DNA of 64,000 nucleotides. Source: Treponema sp. (lineage in GTDB: Bacteria; Spirochaetota; Spirochaetia; Treponematales; Treponemataceae). The position numbers were made by a program, and so were the translations under genes. This document shows, one piece after another, positions 1-8,870 of the stretch. The notes beneath the pieces were generated by a model. That model was not told the DNA's origin and made no database searches. It worked only from the letters and a program-made list of their open reading frames with translations. The DNA lies in NCBI GenBank assembly GCA_017934745.1, contig JAGBIY010000010.1:49491-113490 (forward strand), in the 5' to 3' direction. How positions within the stretch are numbered: the first letter of the stretch is position 1; every line of letters begins with the position of its first letter.

Positions 1-329
1 GCCAATGGGGCGAACTTCAAGCGGCTCTCCTTCGCGTCTTCCTCGTCGTCGTCTTTTTTCAGCAGAGTCGTGACTGCGAAGAAGATGAAGGCCCCCGCAG
101 CCACGAATTTCACTGCCCAGAGGAACGACTTCAGAACCTCGTTCAGCACGCTGCCGAGGAAGACCGCAAGAGCGTTCAGGACAGCGATGGCGACCAAGGT
201 GCCAATCATTATGTCCTTGAGCTTGTACTTGGAAGTCATGCCGACGAGCATCAGCTGCGTCTTGTCGCCGAATTCCGCCATGAACTCGGTCGCCAGCACC
301 GTCAAGAAAACCAATGAAAGTTGTTGCAT
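1..329 (-). CDS. UPF0016/GDT1-family cation (Mn2+) exporter, 3' end outside window
   Basis: Integral membrane protein of the UPF0016/TMEM165-Gdt1 family, whose bacterial members export Mn2+ across the inner membrane. The 109 visible residues contain the family signature EFGDKTQ (residues 19-25) followed by hydrophobic helices; the second, repeated half of the protein would lie before base 1. The ATG at 329 has an AGAGG ribosome-binding site. Upstream on the same strand are an intrinsic terminator and a closed-stem structure, suggesting control by attenuation. Family assignment is confident; Mn2+ as substrate is taken from the family. Confidence 0.85.
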   Translation of the reverse strand, partial: MQQLSLVFLTVLATEFMAEFGDKTQLMLVGMTSKYKLKDIMIGTLVAIAVLNALAVFLGSVLNEVLKSFLWAVKFVAAGAFIFFAVTTLLKKDDDEEDAKESRLKFAPL

Positions 330-363
330 ATTTGTACCTCTAAAAATAATTGCCAAAGTCAAG

Positions 364-400
364 CAAAAAAAATCGCGTACACGAGAGAATGCACGCGATT
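364..400 (-). terminator. Intrinsic terminator in the leader of the UPF0016 gene
   Basis: On the minus strand an 11-bp stem (AATCGCGTGCA with TGTACGCGATT, one G-U pair, 8-nt loop) runs straight into seven T. It ends about 35 nt before the start codon of the Mn2+-exporter-type gene. It could be the read-through terminator of rlmB, but its position after a second structured element fits transcription attenuation better. Confidence 0.75.
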
Positions 401-410
401 AGAGAAAAAT

Positions 411-472
411 AGATGTGCGATAATAAAATCACTTGTAAATTCAAAAGCAGGAGCCGTTGAAACTACACATCT
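411..472 (-). promoter_or_regulatory. Candidate leader RNA (aptamer-like closed stem) before the UPF0016 gene
   Basis: AGATGTG at 472-466 can pair with CACATCT at 417-411 on the minus-strand RNA, closing a 48-nt interior that contains a TTCAA/TTGAA hairpin. The terminator at 364-400 follows 10 nt later. Closed stem, terminator, then metal-exporter gene is riboswitch-like. The sequence does not match the yybP-ykoY Mn2+ aptamer or any other class I can recall, so ligand and function are unknown. Confidence 0.4.
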
Positions 473-510
473 TATAAGGATGCCCTCATTGTAAAAAAAA
501 TCTAAAGTTT

Positions 511-1308
511 TTACAACTTCTGCCGATACGATTCATACAAAAGAATTCCGGCCGCGACCGAAACATTCAGGCTGTCGATTTTTCCGCAGGTGGGAATCGA
601 GACAATCGTGTCGCACTGCTCCTCAAGAAGCTTGGCGATTCCGCTTCCCTCGCTCCCCATCACAATCACCGACTTGTCCGCGAAAGAGACGCTCTGCACG
701 CTCTCTCCGCCGGCATCCGCTCCGTACAGCCAGAAGCCGGCTTCCTTCAGGCTCTGGGCGGCGCGCACCAGGTTCGGAACGACGGCGACAGGAACGTAGG
801 CGGAAGCGCCGGCCGAACTGCGGGCGATTATTTCGTTGTCGGAGAAGTCGCTCGCTGAATGGCGGGACGGCATCACGACAAGTGACGCTCCGAACTGGTC
901 GCACGAGCGCAGTATCGCGCCGACATTGTGGGGGTCTGTTATGGAGTCGAGGAAGACGACGACTTTGCGCCCAGAAGCCTCCTTCGCCTCCAAGACCCAC
1001 TGGTCGAAATCCACGGCGTTCGCGCTGGACTTGAAGTCGCCCTCAATCTCAAGGACGATTCCGCGGTGGTCGCGCGCCACTTCCGGGAGCGTCTTCACGA
1101 GAGAATCGAGGCTGCGGCTGTCCGTAGTCTGCACGGATATGTTCGCCTTCTTCGCGAAGTCCAGAATCTTCTTGACACGGGGGCCGACCTTGGACACGCG
1201 CAACGTGAAGACGGCGCCGTCCTGCCCTTTTCTGCCCTTCCCGCTCTCATCAGCCAAGCGCCTCACCTTTTCCTCAATGGCGTGGAACCCTGTCACAATC
1301 TGTTTCAT
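511..1308 (-). CDS. rlmB: TrmH/SpoU-family rRNA 2'-O-methyltransferase (RlmB-like)
   Basis: 265-aa SPOUT methyltransferase that methylates the 2'-O of a guanosine in 23S rRNA using SAM. The three SpoU motifs are present: NVGAILRSCDQFGA (motif 1), VIVMGSEGSGI (motif 2) and DSLNVSVAAGILLYE (motif 3), after an N-terminal substrate-binding domain that begins MKQIVTGFHAIEE. The ATG at 1308 is preferred over an in-frame start at 1356 because GGGGG lies just upstream and family homology begins at MKQIV. An A/T-only stem at 489-516 overlaps the stop codon and may end the transcript. Confidence 0.88.
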   Translation of the reverse strand: MKQIVTGFHAIEEKVRRLADESGKGRKGQDGAVFTLRVSKVGPRVKKILDFAKKANISVQTTDSRSLDSLVKTLPEVARDHRGIVLEIEGDFKSSANAVDFDQWVLEAKEASGRKVVVFLDSITDPHNVGAILRSCDQFGASLVVMPSRHSASDFSDNEIIARSSAGASAYVPVAVVPNLVRAAQSLKEAGFWLYGADAGGESVQSVSFADKSVIVMGSEGSGIAKLLEEQCDTIVSIPTCGKIDSLNVSVAAGILLYESYRQKL

Positions 1309-1327
1309 ATCAACCCCCAAACCATGC

Positions 1328-1363
1328 AAAAAAAGACGGCGGAGAACGAATCCCACCGTCTTT
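1328..1363 (-). terminator. Intrinsic terminator between the SEC-C gene and rlmB
   Basis: Minus-strand stem AAAGACGGTGG / CCGCCGTCTTT followed by a run of seven T. It separates the transcript of the 1431-1934 gene from rlmB, so rlmB probably has its own promoter in the short gap. Confidence 0.8.
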
Positions 1364-1430
1364 CAAATTCCCTAAAACAAAATCAACTTATCGACCGCAG
1401 CAAGAATTTCCAATTCTTGTTCAAGGTCGC

Positions 1431-1934
1431 TTAGCGACCGCAACACTTCTTGTACTTCTTTCCAGAACCGCACGGGCACGGGTCGTTTCTTCCGACCTTC
1501 TCGCCCTCGCGGACGACAGTCATCGGCTTGACGCTTCCGACAGAGTACATCCAGTTTCCGTCGATTTTCTTGAAGTAGCCGATTTCGTGGTGGACTTCGC
1601 GGAGATTCTGCTTCGTCGTGTAGGTAGCCTCGAATTCCACGATTCCCTCATCGTCCTCTTCCTTTCCCTTCTCTGTGCGGAGAATCTTGAGGCCGTGCCA
1701 AGTAGAGTTCTTCGCCCAGTCCTCAGTCGCCTTCCTGTCGATTTCGGCGATTTTTTCGCCCTCCTCGCAAGAATTGATGATGAAGTCGATTTCCTGTTTC
1801 TCGTAGGAAGAATAGCGGGCGCGCATCAAAGCCTCGGCCGTAGGAGCCTTCGCTGTTCCCTTGATGATTGGCTCGCAGCATTCCTCGTATGTTTTTCCTG
1901 AGCCGCACGGGCACAAATTCTTTTTCTCTGCCAT
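1431..1934 (-). CDS. YchJ-like SEC-C motif protein (UPF0225)
   Basis: 167 aa. A zinc-binding SEC-C motif sits at each end ([13 protein letters not shown] near residue 9, and [15 protein letters not shown] at the C-terminus) with an NTF2-like YchJ core between ([18 protein letters not shown], then the TWHGLKIL region). This architecture is the UPF0225/YchJ family; its biochemical role is not established, and SEC-C motifs generally bind zinc and protein partners. The ATG at 1934 has an AAGGAA site at the right distance; a longer reading from 1985 adds a tail outside the family. Confidence 0.85.
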   Translation of the reverse strand: MAEKKNLCPCGSGKTYEECCEPIIKGTAKAPTAEALMRARYSSYEKQEIDFIINSCEEGEKIAEIDRKATEDWAKNSTWHGLKILRTEKGKEEDDEGIVEFEATYTTKQNLREVHHEIGYFKKIDGNWMYSVGSVKPMTVVREGEKVGRNDPCPCGSGKKYKKCCGR

Positions 1935-2128
1935 TTTGATTTCCTTTTTTGTGGGCAATCTTCGACATTTCTCTCCGATTCCCAAATTTCTTGTTTTAAA
2001 GTGATGAAATTATACCAAATGTGCCAAAGCGTTTTCAACGATTGGACAATTTCAGTAAAATTGAAGCGAACAGAAATACAGAAATTTTCAAAAGCAAACA
2101 ATTTTCACTAAATTTTCAGAGGACAAAA

Positions 2129-4189
2129 ATGTCAAACTTTTATTCATCATACGACGTCGCCGTAGTCGGAGGCGGGCACGCTGGTGTCGAGGCGGCTCTT
2201 TCATGCGCCAGAATGGGACTCCAGACCATCCTCATAACGCAGACAATCGACTCGATAGCGAGGCTGTCGTGCAACCCGTCCATCGGAGGAATCGCGAAGG
2301 GGAACATCGTCAGGGAAATCGACGCGCTCGGCGGTGAGATGGGGAAAATCATAGACAAATCGATGATTCAGTTCAGGATGCTCAACAAAAGCCGGGGGCC
2401 GGCAGTGCAGGCACCGCGCTCGCAGGCCGACAAAATCCTCTACTCGCAGATAGCGCGGCAGACCGTGGAGACCACCCCGAACCTGCACACGCTCATGGAC
2501 ACCGTGGTGGACGTCTTGACGACCGAGAGCGACGAGGAGCTGCCGCCGAACACGGAAAGCCAGCAGAAGGGACAGATTCCGGGAGAGCGCACAGAAGAAA
2601 AGTCTCTCACGAAAGCCGCAAAATCTGGAAAAAGGCAGAAAGTCACTGCCGTCGTGACGGAAAGGGGAAGAATCATACCGGTGAGAGCGGCGGTGCTGAC
2701 GACGGGCACCTTCCTCGGCGGGCGGATTTTCATCGGCGAATACGACGCTCCGTGCGGAAGGGTCGGAGAGCAGGGAGCGTTCGGACTCACACAGAGCCTG
2801 AACCGGCTCGGATTCACCACGGGAAGGCTCAAGACGGGAACGCCCCCCAGAATCCTCAGGCACACGATAGACTTCTCCAAACTCGAAGAGAATGCGGGAG
2901 ACAGCGAAATAATCCCTTTCAGCTTCGAGAACGAGAAAGTCGAGCGGCCGATGGTGCCGTGCCACATCGTCTACACGAACGAGGAGACGCACAGGATAAT
3001 CAGGGAGAACATCGGACGCTCGCCGCTCTACTCTGGAAAAATCAGCGGAGTCGGGCCGCGCTACTGCCCCTCAATCGAAGACAAGGTTATGAGATTCGCG
3101 GAAAGGGAGCGGCACCAGCTTTTCGTGGAGCCTGAGTCGCTGATGACGGACGAAATCTACTTGAACGGACTTTCGTCGTCGCTCCCGGAGGAAGTGCAGG
3201 ACGCTTTCCTTCGCACGATGCCGGGCTTCGAGAACTGCCACGTCGCGCGCCCGGGCTACGCCGTGGAATACGACTACGTGGAGCCGACGCAGCTTTTCGC
3301 CTCGCTCGAGACGAAGAGGGTCGCGGGACTTTTCGACGCAGGGCAGATAAACGGAACGTCGGGCTACGAGGAAGCCGCCGGACAGGGACTTGTCGCGGGC
3401 ATAAACGCAGGACTCTACGCGAGGGCGCACAAGGAGCTTTGCGGAAGCCTTCCGCCGTCGAGGAGCGGGCTTGGGCAGTCGCCGTCGTCGGCCGAAAAAG
3501 GCTGCTTCCAGCCGAAGCCGAACTTCACGGAGGAAGAACTCAAGCGTTTCGCGGAAATCTCTGACAGGGAGACGGAACTCGTGAACAAATACCTCGAAGA
3601 AAACGCGAAATCGAACGGAAACGGAAATTTCAGGAAGATACCGGAATGGAAGCCGCTCATCCTCGGACGCGACGAAGCGTACATCGGAGTCTTGATAGAC
3701 GATTTGGTGACACTCGGAACGAAGGAGCCGTACAGAATGTTCACCGCGAGGGCCGAGTACAGGCTCAAGCTCAGGCACGACACGGCCGACAGGAGGCTTT
3801 CGAAAAAGGCGTTCGATGTCGGAACAAAGACGGAGGCGCAGCTGAAGGCGACAGAGCTCAAGTACCAGCAGGTCGACGAGGCAGTGGAAATCATCCTCAA
3901 GAGACCGGACGCGGAGAACCCAGGATTCCCGCACCTCGTCTGGGAAATAGCGCAGGAGGACGCGAAGTACAAATACTACATCGAAAAGCAAGACGCGCGC
4001 GTCGAGAAGATGCACAAGATGGAGAAATTCCACATTCCGCTCGACTTCGACTACGGCAAGATTCCAGCGTTGAGCGCGGAAAGCCGGCAGAAGCTCGAAG
4101 CCGTGCGCCCGCTCACACTGGGGCAGGCGTCGAGGATTTCGGGCATCAGGAACAGCGACATAATGCTCTTGATGGTCTACCTGAAATAG
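2129..4189 (+). CDS. mnmG: tRNA uridine-34 5-carboxymethylaminomethyl modification enzyme MnmG (GidA)
   Basis: 686-aa FAD enzyme that works with MnmE to install cmnm5U at the wobble base of several tRNAs. Visible motifs: Rossmann GGGHAGVEAA (about residue 14), CNPSIGGIAKG, GPRYCPSIEDK and GQINGTSGYEEAAGQG, then the C-terminal helical tRNA-binding domain. It is about 60 aa longer than typical MnmG because of two hydrophilic insertions (about residues 130-175, between the VVDVLTTE and VTAVVTERG segments, and about residues 435-475 after ARAHKEL). The ATG at 2129 has a GAGGA site; the in-frame start at 2021 has none. Confidence 0.93.
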   Translation: MSNFYSSYDVAVVGGGHAGVEAALSCARMGLQTILITQTIDSIARLSCNPSIGGIAKGNIVREIDALGGEMGKIIDKSMIQFRMLNKSRGPAVQAPRSQADKILYSQIARQTVETTPNLHTLMDTVVDVLTTESDEELPPNTESQQKGQIPGERTEEKSLTKAAKSGKRQKVTAVVTERGRIIPVRAAVLTTGTFLGGRIFIGEYDAPCGRVGEQGAFGLTQSLNRLGFTTGRLKTGTPPRILRHTIDFSKLEENAGDSEIIPFSFENEKVERPMVPCHIVYTNEETHRIIRENIGRSPLYSGKISGVGPRYCPSIEDKVMRFAERERHQLFVEPESLMTDEIYLNGLSSSLPEEVQDAFLRTMPGFENCHVARPGYAVEYDYVEPTQLFASLETKRVAGLFDAGQINGTSGYEEAAGQGLVAGINAGLYARAHKELCGSLPPSRSGLGQSPSSAEKGCFQPKPNFTEEELKRFAEISDRETELVNKYLEENAKSNGNGNFRKIPEWKPLILGRDEAYIGVLIDDLVTLGTKEPYRMFTARAEYRLKLRHDTADRRLSKKAFDVGTKTEAQLKATELKYQQVDEAVEIILKRPDAENPGFPHLVWEIAQEDAKYKYYIEKQDARVEKMHKMEKFHIPLDFDYGKIPALSAESRQKLEAVRPLTLGQASRISGIRNSDIMLLMVYLK

Positions 4190-4206
4190 GATTTTTTACT
4201 GAAGAA

Positions 4207-5010
4207 TCAAAGCGATTCGGCGAAGTCGGAAAGGTTGATTCCGTGGAAGAGATAGTTCCCGGAACCGACCTTGACCTCGACCCCCGAATCGCGGAGGATG
4301 CGCATCCTGTTCAAAAGCTCGGAACCGGCAAGGCGGAAATTGTCGGGCGTGAAAATCGCCGCTATCCCCTGCTCGGCAAGGAAAGACTTGTTGGCGAGGA
4401 AAAAATCAGCGTCGAAAAGGGAATTTCCGACGACCTCGTTCGGCACCACCTTCTGAATAACCTGGTCGTCGATTGTCTTCATCTCCTCGAAAAGCGAGAA
4501 GTCAATCTTCACCTTCTGGTTGTGCCTCTTCACCGAATAGATGAACCTGTTGTATTTTTTCGGGTCGCAGAGAAAATCTACTCCCTTGAAGCAAACGCCG
4601 AGGAATTCTCCGCTTCCGAGCAGGGAAAAGGCCGCCGCCACCGAATCGTCGCTGAAATTCTCCTTTATGCCGCTGTCGATTTGGAGATAGAACTTCAGTT
4701 CCATGCCCTTCGAGCCGTATTCCTTCCGGATTTCCTGCACGACGGAGACGAGCGACTTCGGCGTGTCGAAGCCCTTCATGGCGTAAAGCGGAAGATTGCA
4801 CACGGCCTGTTCGACAAAATGTGAGTAAGACTCCGATATGGAGCCCTCAAAAAGACAACGCGCGTCGGCTTCAGAATTCATTCTGACAACGGAAAAACCC
4901 ATCGTCTCCTTCGGAGAAATTCCCGGAATGTAGAATCCAGACCATTTCTCGAACGCCATCTGGTTCATTCCCGCCTCAAGGTTCAGATTCGAATCAATTT
5001 TACCCGTCAT
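4207..5010 (-). CDS. Unknown protein paired with adenosine deaminase (possible degenerate deaminase-like barrel)
   Basis: 267 aa, not recognised with confidence. It starts 9 bp after the adenosine deaminase stop, behind an AGGGG site that overlaps that stop, so the two are co-translated. Length and segments such as VVGNSLFDADFFLANKSF and a C-terminal FTPDNFRL loosely recall the LEICPTSN and TDDP regions of the neighbouring deaminase. The metal-binding HxH, HAGE and TDDP residues are absent, so if it is a paralogue it should be inactive. A regulatory or heteromeric partner is only a guess. Confidence 0.5.
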   Translation of the reverse strand: MTGKIDSNLNLEAGMNQMAFEKWSGFYIPGISPKETMGFSVVRMNSEADARCLFEGSISESYSHFVEQAVCNLPLYAMKGFDTPKSLVSVVQEIRKEYGSKGMELKFYLQIDSGIKENFSDDSVAAAFSLLGSGEFLGVCFKGVDFLCDPKKYNRFIYSVKRHNQKVKIDFSLFEEMKTIDDQVIQKVVPNEVVGNSLFDADFFLANKSFLAEQGIAAIFTPDNFRLAGSELLNRMRILRDSGVEVKVGSGNYLFHGINLSDFAESL

Positions 5011-5019
5011 ACAAATCCC

Positions 5020-6045
5020 CTAAGCCCACTCGCCGTCGATTTTCTTCAAGAATTCCGACTTCTCGCCATCGGAAAGGAACGAAGCCCTGAAACTGTTCTT
5101 CACGATTTCCTTCAACTCGCTTTTTTTGAACCCTATTTTTGAATAGGCGTTCCAATACTCGTCGAGCAACTCGACCTTGAAGAAGAGCGGATCGTCGGTG
5201 TTCAGCGTCACGCAGATTCCCTTGTCGAAGAATTTGCGAATCGGATGCTCATTCAGTTTCTTCACGTATTTCTTCGTGAACACGTTGCTGGTGGGGCATA
5301 TCTCAAGCGGGATTTTTCTTTGCACAAGGGTGTCCATCAGCTTTTCGTCGAAGACGGACGATATTCCATGCCCGATTCTAGAAGCCTTGAGTATGTCGAT
5401 TGTGTCCCAGACGGATTCAGGCCCCACGTCCTCCCCCGCATGGGCTACGGCGACAAGCCCGTTCTCGACCGCCCTCTTGAAGACCGGCCCGAACTCGCGC
5501 GCGGGTCCCTTCGACTCCGCTCCACCAAGCCCGATTCCTATCACTTCGGGAATCTTGTTCGCCAGAATCAAATCAAGGTTGCTCTCGGAATTGGCCAGCC
5601 CGAAAGTCCTCGAAACGTCAAGGAGCATTTTCACGTCGACGCCGGTCTCCTCTTTGAGCTTCGCTATGTTCCTGTGGTAGCTTTCCATCATCGCCCCGAA
5701 CTCGAACCCCTTCTTGAGGAACGCGGACGGGGAAGCGAAGACCTCCGCATAGGAAATTCCGTTCCTGACGATGTAGTCCTTCAAATCATCGAATATCAAG
5801 TCGAAATCGTCGACGGACTCGTACAAGTCCTGCACCTTCAAGTATGCCTGTATGAATCCGTTCAAGTCGCTGTAGTCGAAAATGCACTTTATCTGCTCGG
5901 CGGCTTCCGCCTTGGACACTCCGGGGTACTTCTTCATATAAAGCCGGGTGATGGAATCAAAACTGATTACAGCCTCTATGTGCAGATGCAACTCCGCCTT
6001 GGGCACTTTCCTGAAAAAATCATAAAAATCAGATTTGACGATCAT
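5020..6045 (-). CDS. add: Adenosine deaminase (amidohydrolase family)
   Basis: 341-aa zinc enzyme converting adenosine (possibly adenine) to the inosine/hypoxanthine product. Motifs in order: KAELHLHIEA (metal-binding HxH), VAVAHAGED (metal His and neighbouring residues), SRIGHGI (catalytic His), LEICPTSNV, and NTDDPLFF (metal-binding Asp). The glycine that usually follows HLHxD/E is replaced (HLHIEAV), so substrate range may differ. The ATG at 6045 has a GGAG site 10 bp upstream; the reading from 6108 adds an unlikely tail. Likely operon with the unknown gene downstream. Confidence 0.87.
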   Translation of the reverse strand: MIVKSDFYDFFRKVPKAELHLHIEAVISFDSITRLYMKKYPGVSKAEAAEQIKCIFDYSDLNGFIQAYLKVQDLYESVDDFDLIFDDLKDYIVRNGISYAEVFASPSAFLKKGFEFGAMMESYHRNIAKLKEETGVDVKMLLDVSRTFGLANSESNLDLILANKIPEVIGIGLGGAESKGPAREFGPVFKRAVENGLVAVAHAGEDVGPESVWDTIDILKASRIGHGISSVFDEKLMDTLVQRKIPLEICPTSNVFTKKYVKKLNEHPIRKFFDKGICVTLNTDDPLFFKVELLDEYWNAYSKIGFKKSELKEIVKNSFRASFLSDGEKSEFLKKIDGEWA

Positions 6046-6138
6046 CACCAAGCTCCAGTCGATTCGATTTGACGATGGAAGGCTCTGGAAAACCGGAGAG
6101 TTTTTCAAAGTCTTCCATGTTGTTTTTGATTATCGGCA

Positions 6139-7941
6139 TTATTTCAAATTAAGTGAAGATTCAAGCTCGTCTACGAGACGAGCGAACACGTCCAACGCGC
6201 TCTGCACAGGCTCCGGGCTGGACATGTCCACGCCGGCGACCTTCAGGCTCTCGATAGGATACCTTGAGCCTCCCGACCTCAAGAACTTGAAGTAGTCCTC
6301 CCGCTCCTTCTCGCCGCCCTCGGTGACCCTCTTCGCGAGCGCGAGCGAAGCCGAGATTCCCGTGGCGTACTTGTAGACGTAGAACGAGCCGTAGAAGTGC
6401 GGAATACGCAGCCCCTCCATGTCGCTCGAATCCTCGAAGACCATCTCAGGCCCGAAGTACTGTTCCAAAAGACCCCTGTAGATTTTCCTGAGCACGTCCG
6501 CGGAAAGGGGGACGCCGTTCTCCACCGACTCGTGCGCCTTGAGCTCGAATTCCGCGAACATCGTCTGCCTGTGAAGCGTCGCGAGGATGTCGTTCGCCCT
6601 CATCGCGAGCAGGTAGTTCCTCATGTCCGCATCCTTCGCGTTCTTCAGAAGATGCTCGAACACAAGCTCCTCGTTGAAAGTCGAAGCGACCTCCGCCTCG
6701 AAAATCGTGTAGCCGTATTGCATGAAGGGGTTGCTGTTCTTGGAGTACCACGAGTGCATTGAGTGCCCGCCCTCGTGCGCCATCGTGAACACGTCCCTGA
6801 TATCGTCGTCCTTGTAGTTCAGGAGAATGTACGGATAGCCGGTGTAGACGCCGGAAGAGAACGCGCCGCTCCTCTTGCCCTTGTTCTCGTACCTGTCGAC
6901 CCAGCCGCCAAGAAGCCCTGAGCAGAGGGTGTCCGTGTACTCCTTTCCGAGAGGGGCGAGCGCGCCGCGGCAAATCTCCACGGCCTCGTCGTAGCTGGTC
7001 TTCGTCTTCACGTTCTTCACGAGGGGAACGTACACGTCGTAGTGCCTGAGCTCGTCCACGCCGAGCACCTTCTTCCTGAGAGAGTAGAATTTGTGCAGAG
7101 CCGGAAGGTTCTTGTGCACGGTGTCGATGAGGTTCTTGTAGACAGAGACGGGCACCTTGTCGCCGTAGAGCTTGGACTCAAGGGAAGAGCCGTATCCGCG
7201 GGCGCGCGCCACGAACACGTCGTGCTGGACGCTCCCGGAATAGAGCGCGGCGATGGTGTTCCGGTTCCTCACGAAGCCGTCGTAGAATTTGTCGTACGCC
7301 TCCTTCCTCACGCTCCTGTCGGGGTTCTGCATGAAGAGCGACCATGTGGACTGCGTGAGCGGCTGCTCCTCCCCGTCCACACTGACAAAGCCGAACTGCA
7401 GGTCGACGTTCGTGAGCATGCTGAAGGCGTTGTGCGCCGTCTGGGCGGACTCCGCCTGGAGGGAGAGGATGCGCTCCTCCTTTTCGCTGAGCGTATACGG
7501 CTTGTAGTGGAGCGACTTCCTCACATAAATCCTGTAGTCGTCGAATTCCTTCCTTGAGAGCCACTCGTCGATTTTCGCGTCGTCAATCGACATGAGCTCC
7601 GGGTCGAAGAAAGACGTCTCGGCGAGAGCCTTGGTATAGGCCATCGTAGCCCTTCCGTCCTTGTCCTGCGAGGCGGGGTCGCCCTCGTCGGCGGTGAGCT
7701 TGAGTCCGGCGTAGTTCGAGACCGTCTCAAGCACCCTGTACAAAGCCTCCAAAGCCTTCAAAGCCCCCAAAAGAGACTCAGCGGACTCGCCGAGCTTCCC
7801 CTTGAAAGCGGCCACGGCCCCGGAAAGAGACGGAATAGAGGCAAGCGCGGCCTCCCAGTCCGAATCCGATTTGTAGAGAGTGGTCAAATCCCACTTGTCG
7901 CCCTCAGGCACGTCCTTTCTTTCTGGAATGTTCTTAGCCAT
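6139..7941 (-). CDS. pepF: Oligoendopeptidase F (M3 family)
   Basis: 600-aa cytosolic zinc metallopeptidase that degrades short peptides. The M3 active site AHEGGHSMHSWY (HExxH-type) lies around residue 385, with the supporting Glu in IFEAEVASTFNEE about 25 residues on. The C-terminal substrate-binding part (HFYGSFYVYKYATG) is intact and the length is normal for the family. The start at 7941 has an AAGGAGAAA site. It lies downstream of the esterase on the same strand across a 51-bp gap. Confidence 0.93.
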   Translation of the reverse strand: MAKNIPERKDVPEGDKWDLTTLYKSDSDWEAALASIPSLSGAVAAFKGKLGESAESLLGALKALEALYRVLETVSNYAGLKLTADEGDPASQDKDGRATMAYTKALAETSFFDPELMSIDDAKIDEWLSRKEFDDYRIYVRKSLHYKPYTLSEKEERILSLQAESAQTAHNAFSMLTNVDLQFGFVSVDGEEQPLTQSTWSLFMQNPDRSVRKEAYDKFYDGFVRNRNTIAALYSGSVQHDVFVARARGYGSSLESKLYGDKVPVSVYKNLIDTVHKNLPALHKFYSLRKKVLGVDELRHYDVYVPLVKNVKTKTSYDEAVEICRGALAPLGKEYTDTLCSGLLGGWVDRYENKGKRSGAFSSGVYTGYPYILLNYKDDDIRDVFTMAHEGGHSMHSWYSKNSNPFMQYGYTIFEAEVASTFNEELVFEHLLKNAKDADMRNYLLAMRANDILATLHRQTMFAEFELKAHESVENGVPLSADVLRKIYRGLLEQYFGPEMVFEDSSDMEGLRIPHFYGSFYVYKYATGISASLALAKRVTEGGEKEREDYFKFLRSGGSRYPIESLKVAGVDMSSPEPVQSALDVFARLVDELESSLNLK

Positions 7942-7992
7942 TTTTCTAATTTCTCCTTGTTCTTCCTTCCTTTCTTTTCCTTATATTTCTCA

Positions 7993-8832
7993 TCAGGCCT
8001 TGTTCTCCGGCCTGCCCTCGAACCAGTTCCTGAAAAGCTCCGGCCAGACGCTGCACTCCTTCTCCTGGCAGCTTCCGTCAGCCTTCGCAGTCTTCGCGGT
8101 GGCGAGGGAAAGTCCGTGGCAGCCGCGCTCGAAAAGGTGGTACTCGAACGGAATGCCCGAAAGCCTGAGCGCGGACACGAGCCTGAACGAATTCTCCATC
8201 GGGACGGACTCGTCGGCGGTCGTGTGCCAGATGAACGAAGGCGGGAACGACTCGTCGATGTGCTCCTCGATGCTCACGAATTCCCTCACGTCGAGGTTGT
8301 TTTTTCCGAGGACGTTCCGAATTGAATCCTCGTGGCAGAAATTTATGTCGGAAGTTATGACCGGATAGCAGAGGATGAGGAAATTCGGCCGGGTCTCCTC
8401 GGGCGTGTACGGAAGAAGATCCTGGATTATCCCGGACCGCCAGTAACATCCGAGCGACGCGGCTAGATGCCCGCCCGCGCTGAAACCGCAGACGATTATC
8501 CTGTTTTCGTCGACGTTCCATTCATCCGCGTTCCGTCTGACGAGCGCGACAGCCTCGGCAAGGTCGCACATCGCGGCAGGGAACTCCATCGGAGCCAGTG
8601 AATAGCTCAGCACCATCGCGTGATAGCCGAGCGCATTCATCTTCTTCGCAACAGGCTCCGATTCCCGTTCCGAAAGATGCTCGTACCCTCCGCCGGGACA
8701 AACCACGACCATCGGAAGTTTCTTTTCCGTGTCGAGCATGAACGTCCTGACGAACGGCTTCTGATTCGAGTTGTCGATTTTACCCGAATAGTTTACCGGA
8801 AGTTGAATTGTCTCAGATTTTTTTTCACTCAT
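7993..8832 (-). CDS. Alpha/beta-hydrolase, acetyl-esterase type (cytoplasmic)
   Basis: 279 aa. Oxyanion-hole CPGGGYEHLS, nucleophile elbow GFSAGGHLA, catalytic Asp in HTTADESVP and His in RGCHGLS give a complete triad. This layout is that of small BD-FAE/acetylxylan-esterase-like hydrolases that remove acetyl or other short acyl groups from sugars or drugs. No signal peptide, so the substrate is probably an imported acetylated oligosaccharide. A secreted relative is encoded at 56576-57616. The start at 8832 has only a weak ribosome-binding site but follows a structured leader. Confidence 0.75.
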   Translation of the reverse strand: MSEKKSETIQLPVNYSGKIDNSNQKPFVRTFMLDTEKKLPMVVVCPGGGYEHLSERESEPVAKKMNALGYHAMVLSYSLAPMEFPAAMCDLAEAVALVRRNADEWNVDENRIIVCGFSAGGHLAASLGCYWRSGIIQDLLPYTPEETRPNFLILCYPVITSDINFCHEDSIRNVLGKNNLDVREFVSIEEHIDESFPPSFIWHTTADESVPMENSFRLVSALRLSGIPFEYHLFERGCHGLSLATAKTAKADGSCQEKECSVWPELFRNWFEGRPENKA

Positions 8833-8870
8833 TGTTCGATTCTAGCGCAAAAGGCTTTCGCGCAAAAGAC

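Noticed and set aside
330-500. yybP-ykoY Mn2+ riboswitch upstream of the UPF0016 gene
   Set aside because: The conserved GGGGAGUAG-type and downstream loop sequences are absent; only the general aptamer-terminator layout is present.
3071-4033. 320-codon open frame antisense to mnmG, and similar long antisense frames opposite birA, DUF1538, KS and other genes
   Set aside because: They mirror the codon bias of the real gene on the other strand, lack ribosome-binding sites, and have Arg/Leu/Val-rich shadow compositions without recognisable domains.
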